This document shows positions 1 through 6,958 of a DNA stretch of 12,293 bases, in pieces; the stretch's first letter is position 1; the number at the start of each line of letters is the position of its first letter. The position numbers and the translations under genes were made by a program. The notes under the pieces were generated by a model that did no database searches, was not told the origin of the DNA, and saw only the letters and a list, made by a program, of their open reading frames with translations. The DNA lies in the NCBI GenBank assembly GCA_011390035.1, contig JAABTE010000047.1, forward strand, positions 1 to 12,293, in the 5' to 3' direction. The stretch is from Desulfobacteraceae bacterium (GTDB lineage Bacteria > Desulfobacterota > Desulfobacteria > Desulfobacterales > JAABSP01).

Positions 1-911
1 TCAAGTTCGTGGGCGTGAAGATGGAGGAATCCACCTTGCTGTCCGGCGTCCGCCTCATGGACATCCCCAAGCTTCTGGGGGACCAGCGGCTGCTCATCGC
101 CGCCGTGGTGAGAGAGGAGAATCTGATCATCCCCAGGGGCGACGACAAGCTGCTGCCCGGCGACCTCGTCTATTTCATCAGCGAGGAGAGCAAGCTGATG
201 GATACCCTCAAGATCTTCAACAAGCGCGCCCGGCCCATCCGCCACGTCCTGATCATCGGCGGCGGCCGGGTGGGCATCCGCCTGGCCCGGCTGCTGGCCG
301 GAAAATCGATTCACACCAAGATCATCGAAAAATCCGTAGACCGCTGCGCCCGGCTGGCCGACGAGCTGGACAACGTGGTGGTCCTCTGCGGCGACGGGTC
401 TGACCAGCGGCTGCTCATCGAGGAGAACATCCAGTCCATGGACATGGTGGTGGCCCTGACGAGCGACGAGGAGACCAACATCCTCACATCCCTTCTGGTC
501 CGGCGCATGGGGGTGCCCAAGACCATCACCAAGATCAGCAAGTTCAGCTACTTTCCCCTGATGCTGGCCATCGGCATGGAGCAGGTGGTCAACACCCGGC
601 TGTCGGCCATCAACACCATCCTTCAGCACATCCGAAAGGGAAAGGTGCTGTCGGCCATCTCCATTAAGGGCGAGGAGGCCGAGGTGATGGAGGCCGAGGC
701 TTTGGAGACCTCTGATATCGTGGGAAAACCGCTCAAGAAGCTGTCCTTTCCAAAGGGGGCGCTGGTGGCCTGCATCATCAGGGGCGAGACGGTGATCATT
801 CCCACCGGCGAGTCGGTCATCGCCCCCAATGACCGGATCGTGATCTTTGCCATGCGCCACGCGGTGGCAAGGATCGAAAAGATCCTTGCCGTGAAGCTGG
901 AGTATTTTTAA
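1..911 (+). CDS. trkA: Trk potassium uptake regulatory subunit TrkA (5'-truncated by window)
   Basis: This is the peripheral NAD-binding subunit of the Trk K+ uptake system, which sits on the cytoplasmic face of TrkH and gates it. The frame is open from base 3, so the start lies outside the window; about 302 residues are visible against roughly 450 for the family. Counting from the codon at base 9, the visible order is the first RCK_C domain (residues 5-60), a second Rossmann RCK_N domain (78-210), and a second RCK_C domain (220-295). The Rossmann domain has a clear nucleotide loop GGGRVG (84-89), an acidic residue after strand 2 (E107, expected to hold the ribose) and GDGSD (128-132). The two-fold RCK layout is typical of proteobacterial TrkA rather than the single-domain KtrA. 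trkH follows one base after the stop, indicating one transcript and probable translational coupling. Confidence 0.95.
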   Translation, partial: KFVGVKMEESTLLSGVRLMDIPKLLGDQRLLIAAVVREENLIIPRGDDKLLPGDLVYFISEESKLMDTLKIFNKRARPIRHVLIIGGGRVGIRLARLLAGKSIHTKIIEKSVDRCARLADELDNVVVLCGDGSDQRLLIEENIQSMDMVVALTSDEETNILTSLLVRRMGVPKTITKISKFSYFPLMLAIGMEQVVNTRLSAINTILQHIRKGKVLSAISIKGEEAEVMEAEALETSDIVGKPLKKLSFPKGALVACIIRGETVIIPTGESVIAPNDRIVIFAMRHAVARIEKILAVKLEYF

Positions 912-912
912 A

Positions 913-2361
913 ATGCGCTGGCGATATGTGCTGTATGTGGTGGGCATCCTGCTGGTTTTTCTGGCGCTGTTCATGGCCCTTGCCCTGATGGTGGGGCTGC
1001 TGTACGGAGACGGCAGCATCCGCTCCCTGGCCCTTTCCATCGGCGCCACCATGGCCGCCGGCCTGCTCCTTTTCGGTATTTTCGGCGGCGAGAAGACGGA
1101 ATACATCAGCCAGCGCGAGGGGATGGCCATCGTGGCCGCGGGATGGACCGCGGTGGGGCTGTTCGGGGCGCTGCCCTTTTACCTGGGCGGGGAGATGGGC
1201 GCCTTCACCGACGCCTTTTTCGAGTCGGTGTCGGGCTTTACCACCACCGGGTCCTCCATCCTGACGGACATCGAGTCGGTCCCAAGGGGCCTGCTCTTCT
1301 GGCGCAGCCTGATCCAGTGGCTCGGCGGGATGGGCATCATCGTGCTGTCCCTTGCCATCCTGCCCTTTCTGGGGGTGGGGGGGATGCAGCTTTACAAGGC
1401 CGAGGTGCCGTCTCCCGTGCCGGACAAGCTCCGGCCCCGCATCCGGGACACGGCCATGATCCTGTGGCAGGTCTATGCCCTGCTGTCGGCCGTTCAGGTG
1501 CTGCTGCTGCTGCTGGGGGGCATGAGCCTGTTCGACGCCGTCTGCCACGCCTTCACCACCATGCCCACGGGCGGCTTTTCCACACGGAACGCATCGGTGG
1601 CCGCTTATGACAGCCTTTATTTCGATATCGTCTTTATCGTCTTCATGATGCTGGCGGGCATCAATTTTTCCCTTCATTACCAGTTTCTGAAAGGCGCGCC
1701 CCTGGCCTTCTGGCGGGATTCGGAGTGCCGGTTTTTCCTCCTGGTGGTCCTGCTGCTGGTGGTCGTGGTGAGCCTTGACATCCACAAGACGGCTTATGCC
1801 GGCATAGGGGAGGCCTTTCGGTACGGGGCGTTTCAGGTGGTGAGCATTGTCACCACCACCGGATACGCCACCGCCGACTATGAGCAGTGGCCGGCCATGT
1901 CCCAGATAATCCTGCTGCTGTGCATGTTCCTGGGCGCCTCGGCCGGCTCCACCGGCGGGGGCATGAAGTGCCTGCGGATCATGCTGTGCCTGAAGTATTG
2001 TTATAAAGAACTGTTTTCCCTCATTCATCCCCACGCCGTCACCCATGTGAAAATCGGCGGAAAGAGCGTGCCCGAGGACATCATGCGCAGCATCTTCGGG
2101 TTTTTATCCCTCTACATGCTCCTGTATGCCCTGTGCGCCGTGGCCCTGGCCGGCATGGGGGTGGATTTCGTCACCGCCTTCGGCGCGGTTGCCGCCACCA
2201 TCGGCAACATCGGGCCCGGATTCGGGGCGGTGGGGCCGGTGGAGAATTTCGCCCTGATCCCGGCGGCGGGCAAGTGGCTGCTCATCTGGTGCATGCTGCT
2301 GGGGCGCCTGGAGATTTATACGGTCATCATCCTGCTTGTCCCCGAATTCTGGCGGCGCTGA
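913..2361 (+). CDS. trkH: Trk potassium uptake channel subunit TrkH
   Basis: This is the K+-translocating inner-membrane subunit that partners TrkA. At 482 residues it matches the usual TrkH length (about 480). It is very hydrophobic and shows all four pore-loop signatures of the KtrB/TrkH superfamily: FTTTGSS (109-115), FTTMPTGGFST (214-224), VTTTGYAT (313-320) and ATIGNIGPG (428-436). Each contains the glycine of the selectivity filter. AGSTGGGMKCLRI (344-356) is the conserved loop of the third membrane-pore-membrane unit, and the C-terminal GRLEIYTVIILLVPEFWR is the standard TrkH ending. The ATG at 913 begins one base after the trkA stop, with no room for a separate promoter and no good Shine-Dalgarno of its own, so translation is probably coupled to trkA. 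Nothing looks broken or missing. Confidence 0.96.
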   Translation: MRWRYVLYVVGILLVFLALFMALALMVGLLYGDGSIRSLALSIGATMAAGLLLFGIFGGEKTEYISQREGMAIVAAGWTAVGLFGALPFYLGGEMGAFTDAFFESVSGFTTTGSSILTDIESVPRGLLFWRSLIQWLGGMGIIVLSLAILPFLGVGGMQLYKAEVPSPVPDKLRPRIRDTAMILWQVYALLSAVQVLLLLLGGMSLFDAVCHAFTTMPTGGFSTRNASVAAYDSLYFDIVFIVFMMLAGINFSLHYQFLKGAPLAFWRDSECRFFLLVVLLLVVVVSLDIHKTAYAGIGEAFRYGAFQVVSIVTTTGYATADYEQWPAMSQIILLLCMFLGASAGSTGGGMKCLRIMLCLKYCYKELFSLIHPHAVTHVKIGGKSVPEDIMRSIFGFLSLYMLLYALCAVALAGMGVDFVTAFGAVAATIGNIGPGFGAVGPVENFALIPAAGKWLLIWCMLLGRLEIYTVIILLVPEFWRR

Positions 2362-2456
2362 CACTGCCGGCGGCGCTGCAGGCCCCCCTTCCGATTCCCC
2401 GGCGGGACAAGGATTTTTTCCCCCCGCCTACCCGGCGGCGTCTGGATGGCGGGGTA

Positions 2457-2492
2457 TCGGATAGGAAAAATCGACCGCTTCGGGTAGGAAAA
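2457..2492. repeat. 13-bp direct repeat, period 23 bp (possible operator)
   Basis: TCGGATAGGAAAA (2457-2469) and TCGGGTAGGAAAA (2480-2492) match at 12 of 13 positions, with starts 23 bp apart, about two helical turns. An inverted copy of the core, CCTACCCG, lies just upstream at 2427-2434 and is the exact complement of CGGGTAGG at 2481-2488. Spacing and position upstream of a DNA-binding protein gene fit an operator, but the binding protein is unknown and chance is not excluded. Confidence 0.4.
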
Positions 2493-2596
2493 TAGCATCC
2501 CCCGATTACATCTGCCATCCCATTGATTTTCAGCCCTTTTTTGTGAAATATGAAAGGCAGGGATAAAGAATGTCAATCGCAAGCCGGGTCATGAAA

Positions 2597-2603
2597 GGGG
2601 GAG
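2597..2603 (+). promoter_or_regulatory. Ribosome binding site deciding the HTH gene start
   Basis: GGGGGAG lies two bases before the ATG at 2606. Two earlier in-frame ATGs (2570 and 2591) also exist. The one at 2570 has only a loose GGCAGGG upstream and the one at 2591 has none. The start at 2606 also places the MKEGRYTLKELS helix-turn-helix directly at the N-terminus. Spacing of the main G-run is short, so 2570 remains an alternative. Confidence 0.5.
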
Positions 2604-2605
2604 CC

Positions 2606-2965
2606 ATGAAAGAGGGTCGCTACACACTCAAGGAACTCAGCCGGGAATTCGAGATGAGCCTGAGGGAGCTGCGCAAGCACATCAAGCAGGGCACCCTGGT
2701 GGCAGACAAGGTGGGGCGCTGCTACTGGGTCAACGCCGCCGAGCTGGAGAGGTTCATCGCAAAGACCACCAGGACCATCACCCGAAACTACCTTTGCCAG
2801 CATTACGACAGTTGCCTGGATGACGCGGCCCGGGCCAACAATATCTTCGGGTGCGATGAATGCACGCGCTTCAGGCAGGCGGAAAAACAGGTGATTTCCG
2901 CTCTGGACCTGGGGGGGATGCTCAACCTGTGGGAGAACGTGTTCGGCCGCAAGCTCACCATTTAG
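2606..2965 (+). CDS. Small MerR/excisionase-like HTH protein with Cys4 C-terminal cluster
   Basis: This is a 119-residue soluble protein (131 if the ATG at 2570 is used) that I cannot tie to a named family. Residues 5-55 (RYTLKELSREFEMSLRELRKHIKQG, then a turn and YWVNAAELERFI) have the shape of the MerR/excisionase-type winged helix-turn-helix, in which a helix-turn-helix is followed by a short beta wing. The second half carries four cysteines, C64 and C70 (CQHYDSC), then C83 and C86 (CDEC). This CX5C-X12-CX2C arrangement could bind zinc or another metal. It stands alone between the trk operon and the lipoprotein gene, with repeats upstream and a hairpin downstream. A DNA-binding regulatory role is inferred from the fold; the target and ligand are unknown. 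No phage or integrase genes are nearby, so an excisionase role is unlikely. Confidence 0.75.
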   Translation: MKEGRYTLKELSREFEMSLRELRKHIKQGTLVADKVGRCYWVNAAELERFIAKTTRTITRNYLCQHYDSCLDDAARANNIFGCDECTRFRQAEKQVISALDLGGMLNLWENVFGRKLTI

Positions 2966-2978
2966 CCGGGCCCGGGAT

Positions 2979-3011
2979 ATGCCAGGCGGCCGGCCTCCGG
3001 TCGCCTGGCAT
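2979..3011 (+). terminator. Strong hairpin after the HTH gene, no T tract
   Basis: ATGCCAGGCG (2979-2988) is a perfect inverted repeat of CGCCTGGCAT (3002-3011). Inward the pairing continues through one G-T and four G-C pairs to a CCT loop, giving a 15-bp stem starting 13 bases after the HTH stop. There is no U run behind it, so it may end transcription poorly or protect the mRNA 3' end instead. Confidence 0.5.
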
Positions 3012-3251
3012 CCGCCGGGCGGCCCCGCCGGCCACCATGGGCGCCGCCCGTCAACCGGCCCTCCGGCTCCCGGCCTTCCGCTCCTCAGTCCATTCCGTCC
3101 TTCCCGTTTCCCCGCCCCGTGAAAAAAAACCGCGTCCTTAATGGCATATTGTTCTTGCATGTCCGTCCATATCAAAGTAATTTAGGAAGTGTTTATATAC
3201 CCTAAACTGCGGGCGCGGATTTGAAAGCGGTTTAAATGCCGCCTTTGGTGG

Positions 3252-3280
3252 TTGAATTTATGGAATAATTATAGTATTAT
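3252..3280 (+). promoter_or_regulatory. Sigma-70-type promoter for the lipoprotein gene
   Basis: TTGAAT (3252-3257, 4 of 6 to consensus) and TATTAT (3275-3280, 5 of 6) are separated by 17 bp. Transcription would begin near 3287, leaving a leader of about 54 bases before the ATG at 3341. It lies in an AT-rich patch that stands out from the GC-rich surroundings. Confidence 0.55.
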
Positions 3281-3327
3281 ACCCCCGATGAAAAAGTGAG
3301 GGCGTCAATCCAAATGCAACGGTCAAC

Positions 3328-3334
3328 AGGAGGT
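3328..3334 (+). promoter_or_regulatory. Shine-Dalgarno fixing the lipoprotein start at 3341
   Basis: AGGAGGT sits six bases before the ATG at 3341. In-frame upstream codons (GTG 3296, ATG 3314) have no such site and would add a charged extension before the signal peptide. The 3341 start gives a normal lipoprotein signal sequence. Confidence 0.85.
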
Positions 3335-3340
3335 GTCAGG

Positions 3341-4657
3341 ATGGCAAGGATTTTCTGGAAAGCGTTCTTTGTCGTTTGTATCGGTGCGCTGATCATGGGC
3401 TGCGGCGGCGCCAAGCCCCAGCGGGACACGAATGCCGGCGCTGCGGCGATCCAGCCGGCGAATGCCGCCGCCGGGTCCATGGATGTTTCCGGGGATGTTT
3501 CCGGGGATGTTTCCGGGGATGCCTTCGGGGACGGCTCCGGCGTCATGCTCGCGGCGGCCGGTGATAACGAGATGGCGCCGGCCCTGGACACCTACATGGA
3601 GACCGTCGATAACTTTCTGGTCATCCTGGACGCCTCCGGGTCCAAGTTCCTGCCCTACAGCGGTCAGATCAAGCTCAAGATCGCAAAGGACATCCTCCGC
3701 CGCTTCAACGCCCGGGTGCCGAGCCGCCCCCTCACCGGGGCCCTGCGGCGCTACGGGTTCGAGGCCGGCGCCTTCTCCGAGCCCACGGAGCTGCTGTACG
3801 GCGTGGGGCCTTACTCCCGGTCGGCCTATGCCGACGCCATCGAGGTGGTGCGGTGGGCCGGCGGCAAGAGCCCCATGGCCATGGCCATCGACGCGGCCAG
3901 CGATGACCTGTCTTCGGTGGCGGGCAACATGGCCCTTGTGATCATCAGCGACGGCAAGATCTACCAGGGAGACCCGGTGGAGGCGGCCCGGCGCATGAAG
4001 GAGCGCTACGGCGACAGGCTCTGCATCTACACGGCCCTTGTGGGGGACCTGCCCTACGGCAAGGTGCTGATGCAGCAGGTGGCCGATGCCGGCGAGTGCG
4101 GCTACATGGTCACCGCTGACGACCTTGCGCCCGACGCCAACATGGACCAGTGGGTGGACGACATCTTCAACCGCACCCGCCGCTTCCAGCCCCGCCAGGT
4201 GTTCCGGGTGGCCGAGGCCCAGCCATGCATTGACGCCGACAGGGACGGCGTATGCGACGACGTGGACGCCTGCCCCGGCACGCCCATCGGCGCCCGCGTG
4301 GACGCCCGGGGCTGCTGGGACATCGGCAAGGTCCAGTTCATCATTGACCGGTACAACATCCAGCCGCAATATTATCCCGTCATCGACGAGGTGGCGAGGG
4401 TGATGAGCCTGAACCCGGGCCTTAAGATCAAGGTCCAGGGCCACACCTGCACCATCGCCTCGGAAAAGTACAACATGAAGCTGTCCTACAACCGGGCCAT
4501 CTCCGTGTCGGACTACCTGCTCAAAAAGGGCATCCCCTCCGAGCGCATCGCGGTGGAAGGCTTCGGTTTCCATCGGCCCGCGGCCTCCAACCAGACGGAA
4601 GAGGGCCGCGATCTCAACCGTCGCGCGGAGTTCGAGCCGGTTAAGCCGGTCCGTTAA
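3341..4657 (+). CDS. Lipoprotein with VWA domain, one calcium-type repeat and OmpA-like domain
   Basis: This 438-residue envelope lipoprotein is probably anchored in the outer membrane. The signal peptide ends in the lipobox IMGC with the lipidated Cys at 21. A low-complexity Ala/Gly linker with DVSG repeats (48-67) follows. Residues 92-265 resemble a von Willebrand A domain with metal-site motifs DASGS (97-101), SP at 177-178 in place of the usual Thr, and SDG (203-205). Residues 298-325 are one thrombospondin-3-like segment, DADRDGVCDDVDACPGTP ending in C325. Residues 327-437 are an OmpA-like peptidoglycan-binding domain with NMKLSYNRAISV and NRRAEF. The Asp of its GHTD motif is replaced by Cys370, while the paired Arg (R385) is kept. 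In Acinetobacter OmpA these two positions hold the diaminopimelate of peptidoglycan, so binding may be altered. The OmpA half is a clear paralogue of the protein at 7148-8302. The VWA ligand is unknown. Confidence 0.85.
   Translation: MARIFWKAFFVVCIGALIMGCGGAKPQRDTNAGAAAIQPANAAAGSMDVSGDVSGDVSGDAFGDGSGVMLAAAGDNEMAPALDTYMETVDNFLVILDASGSKFLPYSGQIKLKIAKDILRRFNARVPSRPLTGALRRYGFEAGAFSEPTELLYGVGPYSRSAYADAIEVVRWAGGKSPMAMAIDAASDDLSSVAGNMALVIISDGKIYQGDPVEAARRMKERYGDRLCIYTALVGDLPYGKVLMQQVADAGECGYMVTADDLAPDANMDQWVDDIFNRTRRFQPRQVFRVAEAQPCIDADRDGVCDDVDACPGTPIGARVDARGCWDIGKVQFIIDRYNIQPQYYPVIDEVARVMSLNPGLKIKVQGHTCTIASEKYNMKLSYNRAISVSDYLLKKGIPSERIAVEGFGFHRPAASNQTEEGRDLNRRAEFEPVKPVR
3482..3541 (+). repeat. 12-bp in-frame tandem repeat in the lipoprotein linker
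   Basis: GATGTTTCCGGG occurs three times without error (3482-3517), followed by two degenerate units (3518-3541). It encodes DVSG x3, then DAFG and DGSG, just after the lipid anchor. The unit is a multiple of three, so gain or loss of copies would lengthen or shorten the tether without a frameshift. Confidence 0.9.
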
Positions 4658-4678
4658 CCGGTCAAGCCGGTCCGTTAA
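4637..4678 (+). repeat. 21-bp tandem duplication spanning the lipoprotein stop codon
   Basis: 4637-4657 holds the last seven codons of the lipoprotein gene (PVKPVR and TAA). 4658-4678 repeats them with a single T-to-C change, in the same frame and again ending in TAA. The second copy lies outside the gene. It looks like a recent slippage duplication, giving two in-frame stops 21 bases apart. Confidence 0.9.
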
Positions 4679-4692
4679 TCGGTTGCGTGAAA

Positions 4693-4725
4693 AAGGGGGT
4701 CCCGGCAGTCCGCCGGGGTCCCCTT
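4693..4725 (+). terminator. Hairpin terminator after the lipoprotein gene
   Basis: Bases 4693-4706 pair with 4712-4725 to give a 14-bp stem (two outer A-T pairs, two central G-U pairs, the rest G-C) with an AGTCC loop. It is preceded by an A run and followed only by a short TTATA, so termination may be partial. No promoter is evident between here and asmA at 4761, so read-through would be needed to express asmA. Confidence 0.6.
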
Positions 4726-4760
4726 ATACGGCGTGAAGGCCCGACACGGGAGGAGGCTTT

Positions 4761-6896
4761 ATGAAACGGATCATCAAATGGTTAATGATCCTGGCAATGG
4801 CCGGCGTGGCATTGATCGTGGTCGGCATTCTGGCGTTGCCGGCGATTCTCGACACAGACAGCTTCAAGCCGCGCATCGAAGAGAGCCTGTCGGATGCCGT
4901 TGGCCGGGACATCCGGATCAATGGCCCCCTCAAGCTGTCCCTTTTTCCCTTCATCGGCTTCGTGGTCTCCGATTTTCGCATCGCCAGCCCGGAGGGGTTT
5001 TCCGAACCCCACCTGCTGCGGGCGGAGCGGTTTGAGATCCGGGTGGCGGCGGCGCCCCTGCTGTCCCGCCGCATCCGGGTGGAGCGCATCGGCCTTATCG
5101 GCCCCCAGGTGGCGCTGGAAAAAGCGGCCGATGGCCGGGGCAACTGGGAAGGGCTTGGCGGCGAAGGCGGGGGGAAGCCCGCGCCCTCCGAGGGCCAGGC
5201 CGGCCCGGGCGCGCCGCCCCCGGGGGGAACCCCCGGGCAAACCTTCGGCATCGACGCCATCGTCCTGGAGAACGGCCGGCTGCTCTGGATCGATCATGCC
5301 GCCGGTCTCCGACGGACCGTGACGGACGTCAATCTGAGCCTCGCCGACATCGCCCCCGACACCCCGCTTAAACTTTCCTTCAGCGCGGTCGTGGACGATC
5401 GTCCCATCTCCCTTTCCGGCGCCATCGGCCCATTTGGCGCCATGCCGCCGGCGGGAAACCCCATTCCGCTGGATCTGACCCTGACGGCCCTTGAGACCTT
5501 CAAGGCCCATGTGGTCGGCCGCGTCCAACCGGGCGGCGGACCCGAGGGGGAAAAGGAAAGCGCCACCGGCCTGACGCTGTCGGTGGACGTGCCGCCCTTT
5601 TCCCCCCGCGCCATGGCTGCGAAGCTGGGCCGCCCCGATCTGATCCGGACCTCCGATCCGTCGGCCCTGGACAATGTGTCTCTTAAAGCCCGCCTGTCCG
5701 CGGGGCCGGATTCCCTGACGGTCTCGGACGGCCATCTGACCCTGGACGGCGCAAAGGGCGAGTTTCACCTGAACGTGGCCCGATTCGATCCGCCCGATAT
5801 CCGTTTCGGCATGAAGATGGACGCCCTGGACGCGGACCGGTACCGGCCGCCCTCTCCGCCCCCCGGCGGGGAAAAGACGGAGCCGGCGCCCGGAGATCCG
5901 GAGGCCGGGGAATCCACCCCCGGAGATCGCGCCGCCCTTCGCCGGCTGAAGCTGGCCGGGGAGCTGGCCGTGGGCCGGCTGACGGCATCCGGCCTGACGC
6001 TGTCTGACCTGCGCTGCAGGATCGCCGCCGAGGATGGCGTGTTCCGCATCGACGGCCTGGATGGCGGAATCGCCGGTGGCGCCCTTCACGCCACGGCCCG
6101 GGCCGACGCGCGGCCGGCGTCGATCCGCTCCGGCTTCGACCTGAAGCTGGCCGGCGTCCGGGTGGGCGAGCTGGTGGCCGCCCTGTCCGGAAAGGACCGG
6201 ATCGAGGCGGTCGGAGACGTGAACCTGGCCGTCTCCGCCGAGGGCGAAACGCCCGCCGCGGTCAAGCGCAGCCTGTCCGGCGGCGGCAGCGTCAATCTGA
6301 CAGAAGGCGCCCTGAAGGGATGGGACCTGACCCGCATGACCCAAAATGTCAAGGCCCTGCTCGATCCGGACGCGGCATCCGCGTCGCCGGAGGGCCGCAC
6401 AGATTTTTCCGAGCTTAACGCCCGGTTCACCATCGCCGGCGGCGTACTCGACCTGACCGAGGCGCGCCTGATGGCACCGCTGATGCGCGTGACGGTGAGC
6501 GGCTCGGCCGACATCGCCGCGGAAACCCTGGACCTGCGCACCGACCCCCGGCTGGTTAGCACCTTAAAGGGCCAGGGCGACACGGCCGAGCGTTCCGGTG
6601 TGGCCGTGCCGCTTTTGATCACCGGCACCTTCGCGGACCCCATCATCCGGCCCGATGTCGCCGCCCTGGCCGAGCAGTTGCGAAACCTGGATCTCAAGGG
6701 CGCGGCCGATGCCCTGCGCAAGGGCCTCGATGCGGGCGAGGGCGGGCTTGACGCCGCCGTGGAGGCGGGCCGCCGGCGCTTGGAAAAGGCCCTGGAGGGA
6801 ACCCCGAAGCCGGCCCCGGAAGAGGGGGAGAAAAAGTCGGCCTCCCCGAAGGAGAAGGTGTCGGATTTCATACGCAAGCTGCCCTTCGGCCAGTAG
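4761..6896 (+). CDS. AsmA family protein (envelope biogenesis)
   Basis: This 711-residue protein is anchored by one N-terminal membrane helix (about 5-28), with the rest predicted in the periplasm. The start MKRIIKWLMIL, the segment DTDSFKPRIEESLSDAVGRDIRINGPLKLSLFPFIGFVVSDFRIASPEGF (32-80) and the C-terminal block LSGGGSVNLTEGALKGWDL (about 505-523) are hallmark AsmA-family features. E. coli AsmA has about 617 residues. Larger relatives (TamB, YhdP, YdbH) form beta-rich bridges that carry phospholipid between the membranes, and AsmA itself affects outer-membrane protein and lipopolysaccharide levels. The exact role here is inferred. Two Pro/Gly-rich linkers (about 131-161 and 362-390) interrupt the beta-rich body, and the tail is charged (KKSASPKEK). 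AGGAGG at 4751-4756 fixes the ATG four bases later. It sits between two OmpA-domain genes and near bamD. Confidence 0.88.
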   Translation: MKRIIKWLMILAMAGVALIVVGILALPAILDTDSFKPRIEESLSDAVGRDIRINGPLKLSLFPFIGFVVSDFRIASPEGFSEPHLLRAERFEIRVAAAPLLSRRIRVERIGLIGPQVALEKAADGRGNWEGLGGEGGGKPAPSEGQAGPGAPPPGGTPGQTFGIDAIVLENGRLLWIDHAAGLRRTVTDVNLSLADIAPDTPLKLSFSAVVDDRPISLSGAIGPFGAMPPAGNPIPLDLTLTALETFKAHVVGRVQPGGGPEGEKESATGLTLSVDVPPFSPRAMAAKLGRPDLIRTSDPSALDNVSLKARLSAGPDSLTVSDGHLTLDGAKGEFHLNVARFDPPDIRFGMKMDALDADRYRPPSPPPGGEKTEPAPGDPEAGESTPGDRAALRRLKLAGELAVGRLTASGLTLSDLRCRIAAEDGVFRIDGLDGGIAGGALHATARADARPASIRSGFDLKLAGVRVGELVAALSGKDRIEAVGDVNLAVSAEGETPAAVKRSLSGGGSVNLTEGALKGWDLTRMTQNVKALLDPDAASASPEGRTDFSELNARFTIAGGVLDLTEARLMAPLMRVTVSGSADIAAETLDLRTDPRLVSTLKGQGDTAERSGVAVPLLITGTFADPIIRPDVAALAEQLRNLDLKGAADALRKGLDAGEGGLDAAVEAGRRRLEKALEGTPKPAPEEGEKKSASPKEKVSDFIRKLPFGQ
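5219..5237. repeat. All-GC inverted repeat inside asmA
   Basis: CCCGGGGG (5219-5226) and CCCCCGGG (5230-5237) form a perfect 8-bp G/C-only stem with a GAA loop. It lies in the stretch coding for the first Pro/Gly-rich linker. It probably reflects the low-complexity linker codons rather than a regulatory site, but it is a likely spot for polymerase slippage. Confidence 0.7.
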
Positions 6897-6934
6897 CCGG
6901 GCGGAAAAATCGTTCCGTCCCATCATAATAGATG

Positions 6935-6958
6935 TTGAAATTTTGACTTTTTTATAAT
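6935..6958 (+). promoter_or_regulatory. Candidate promoter for the OmpA-like gene (weak)
   Basis: TATAAT (6953-6958) is a perfect -10 box. The nearest -35-like word, TTGAAA (6935-6940), is only 12 bp upstream instead of about 17. Either an activator helps or the true -35 is the poor TAGATG at 6929-6934. The AT-rich surroundings support some promoter here. Confidence 0.35.

Larger units (their letters stand above)
2362..2605. other. Intergenic spacer between trkH and the HTH gene
   Basis: This 244-base stretch holds no convincing gene. A 10-bp direct repeat (GGCGGCGCTG at 2351-2360 and 2369-2378) straddles the trkH stop. CCCCGCC (2422-2428) can pair with GGCGGGG (2448-2454) with a 19-nt loop, a possible weak trk terminator with no clean T tract. 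A related set of CGGRTAGG-type words lies at 2427-2492. A poor promoter-like pair, TTGATT at 2523-2528 with an AT-rich stretch around 2546-2551, is the only -35/-10 candidate before the HTH gene. Confidence 0.5.
2966..3340. other. Intergenic region upstream of the VWA/OmpA lipoprotein
   Basis: This 375-base stretch shows no supportable gene. The first half is GC-rich and contains the hairpin at 2979-3011. From about 3120 it turns AT-rich. TTTAGG (3181-3186) and CCTAAA (3201-3206) form a spaced dyad, and AAAGCGG (3224-3230) can pair with CCGC-C-TTT (3239-3246) with one bulge. A sigma-70-like promoter follows at 3252-3280 and the lipoprotein ribosome site at 3328. The AT-rich block looks like a regulatory upstream region. 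Confidence 0.55.

Noticed and set aside
817..2046. 409-codon minus-strand open frame opposite trkA/trkH
   Set aside because: Shadow frame over two well-identified Trk genes, with a composition (His, Gln, Gly) typical of antisense GC-rich DNA.
2570..2605. Upstream ATG start for the HTH gene
   Set aside because: Possible, but GGGGGAG directly before the 2606 ATG is the better ribosome site; kept only as an alternative.
2979..3011. Hairpin as mobile-element end or attachment site
   Set aside because: No transposase, integrase or target duplication nearby; its place just after a stop codon fits an mRNA 3' structure.
3296..3340. GTG start at 3296 for the lipoprotein
   Set aside because: It would put 15 residues before the signal peptide and has no ribosome site; AGGAGGT supports 3341.
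4782..6344. 520-codon minus-strand open frame opposite asmA
   Set aside because: Shadow of asmA; Gly/Arg/Gln-rich translation without domains, ribosome site or promoter.
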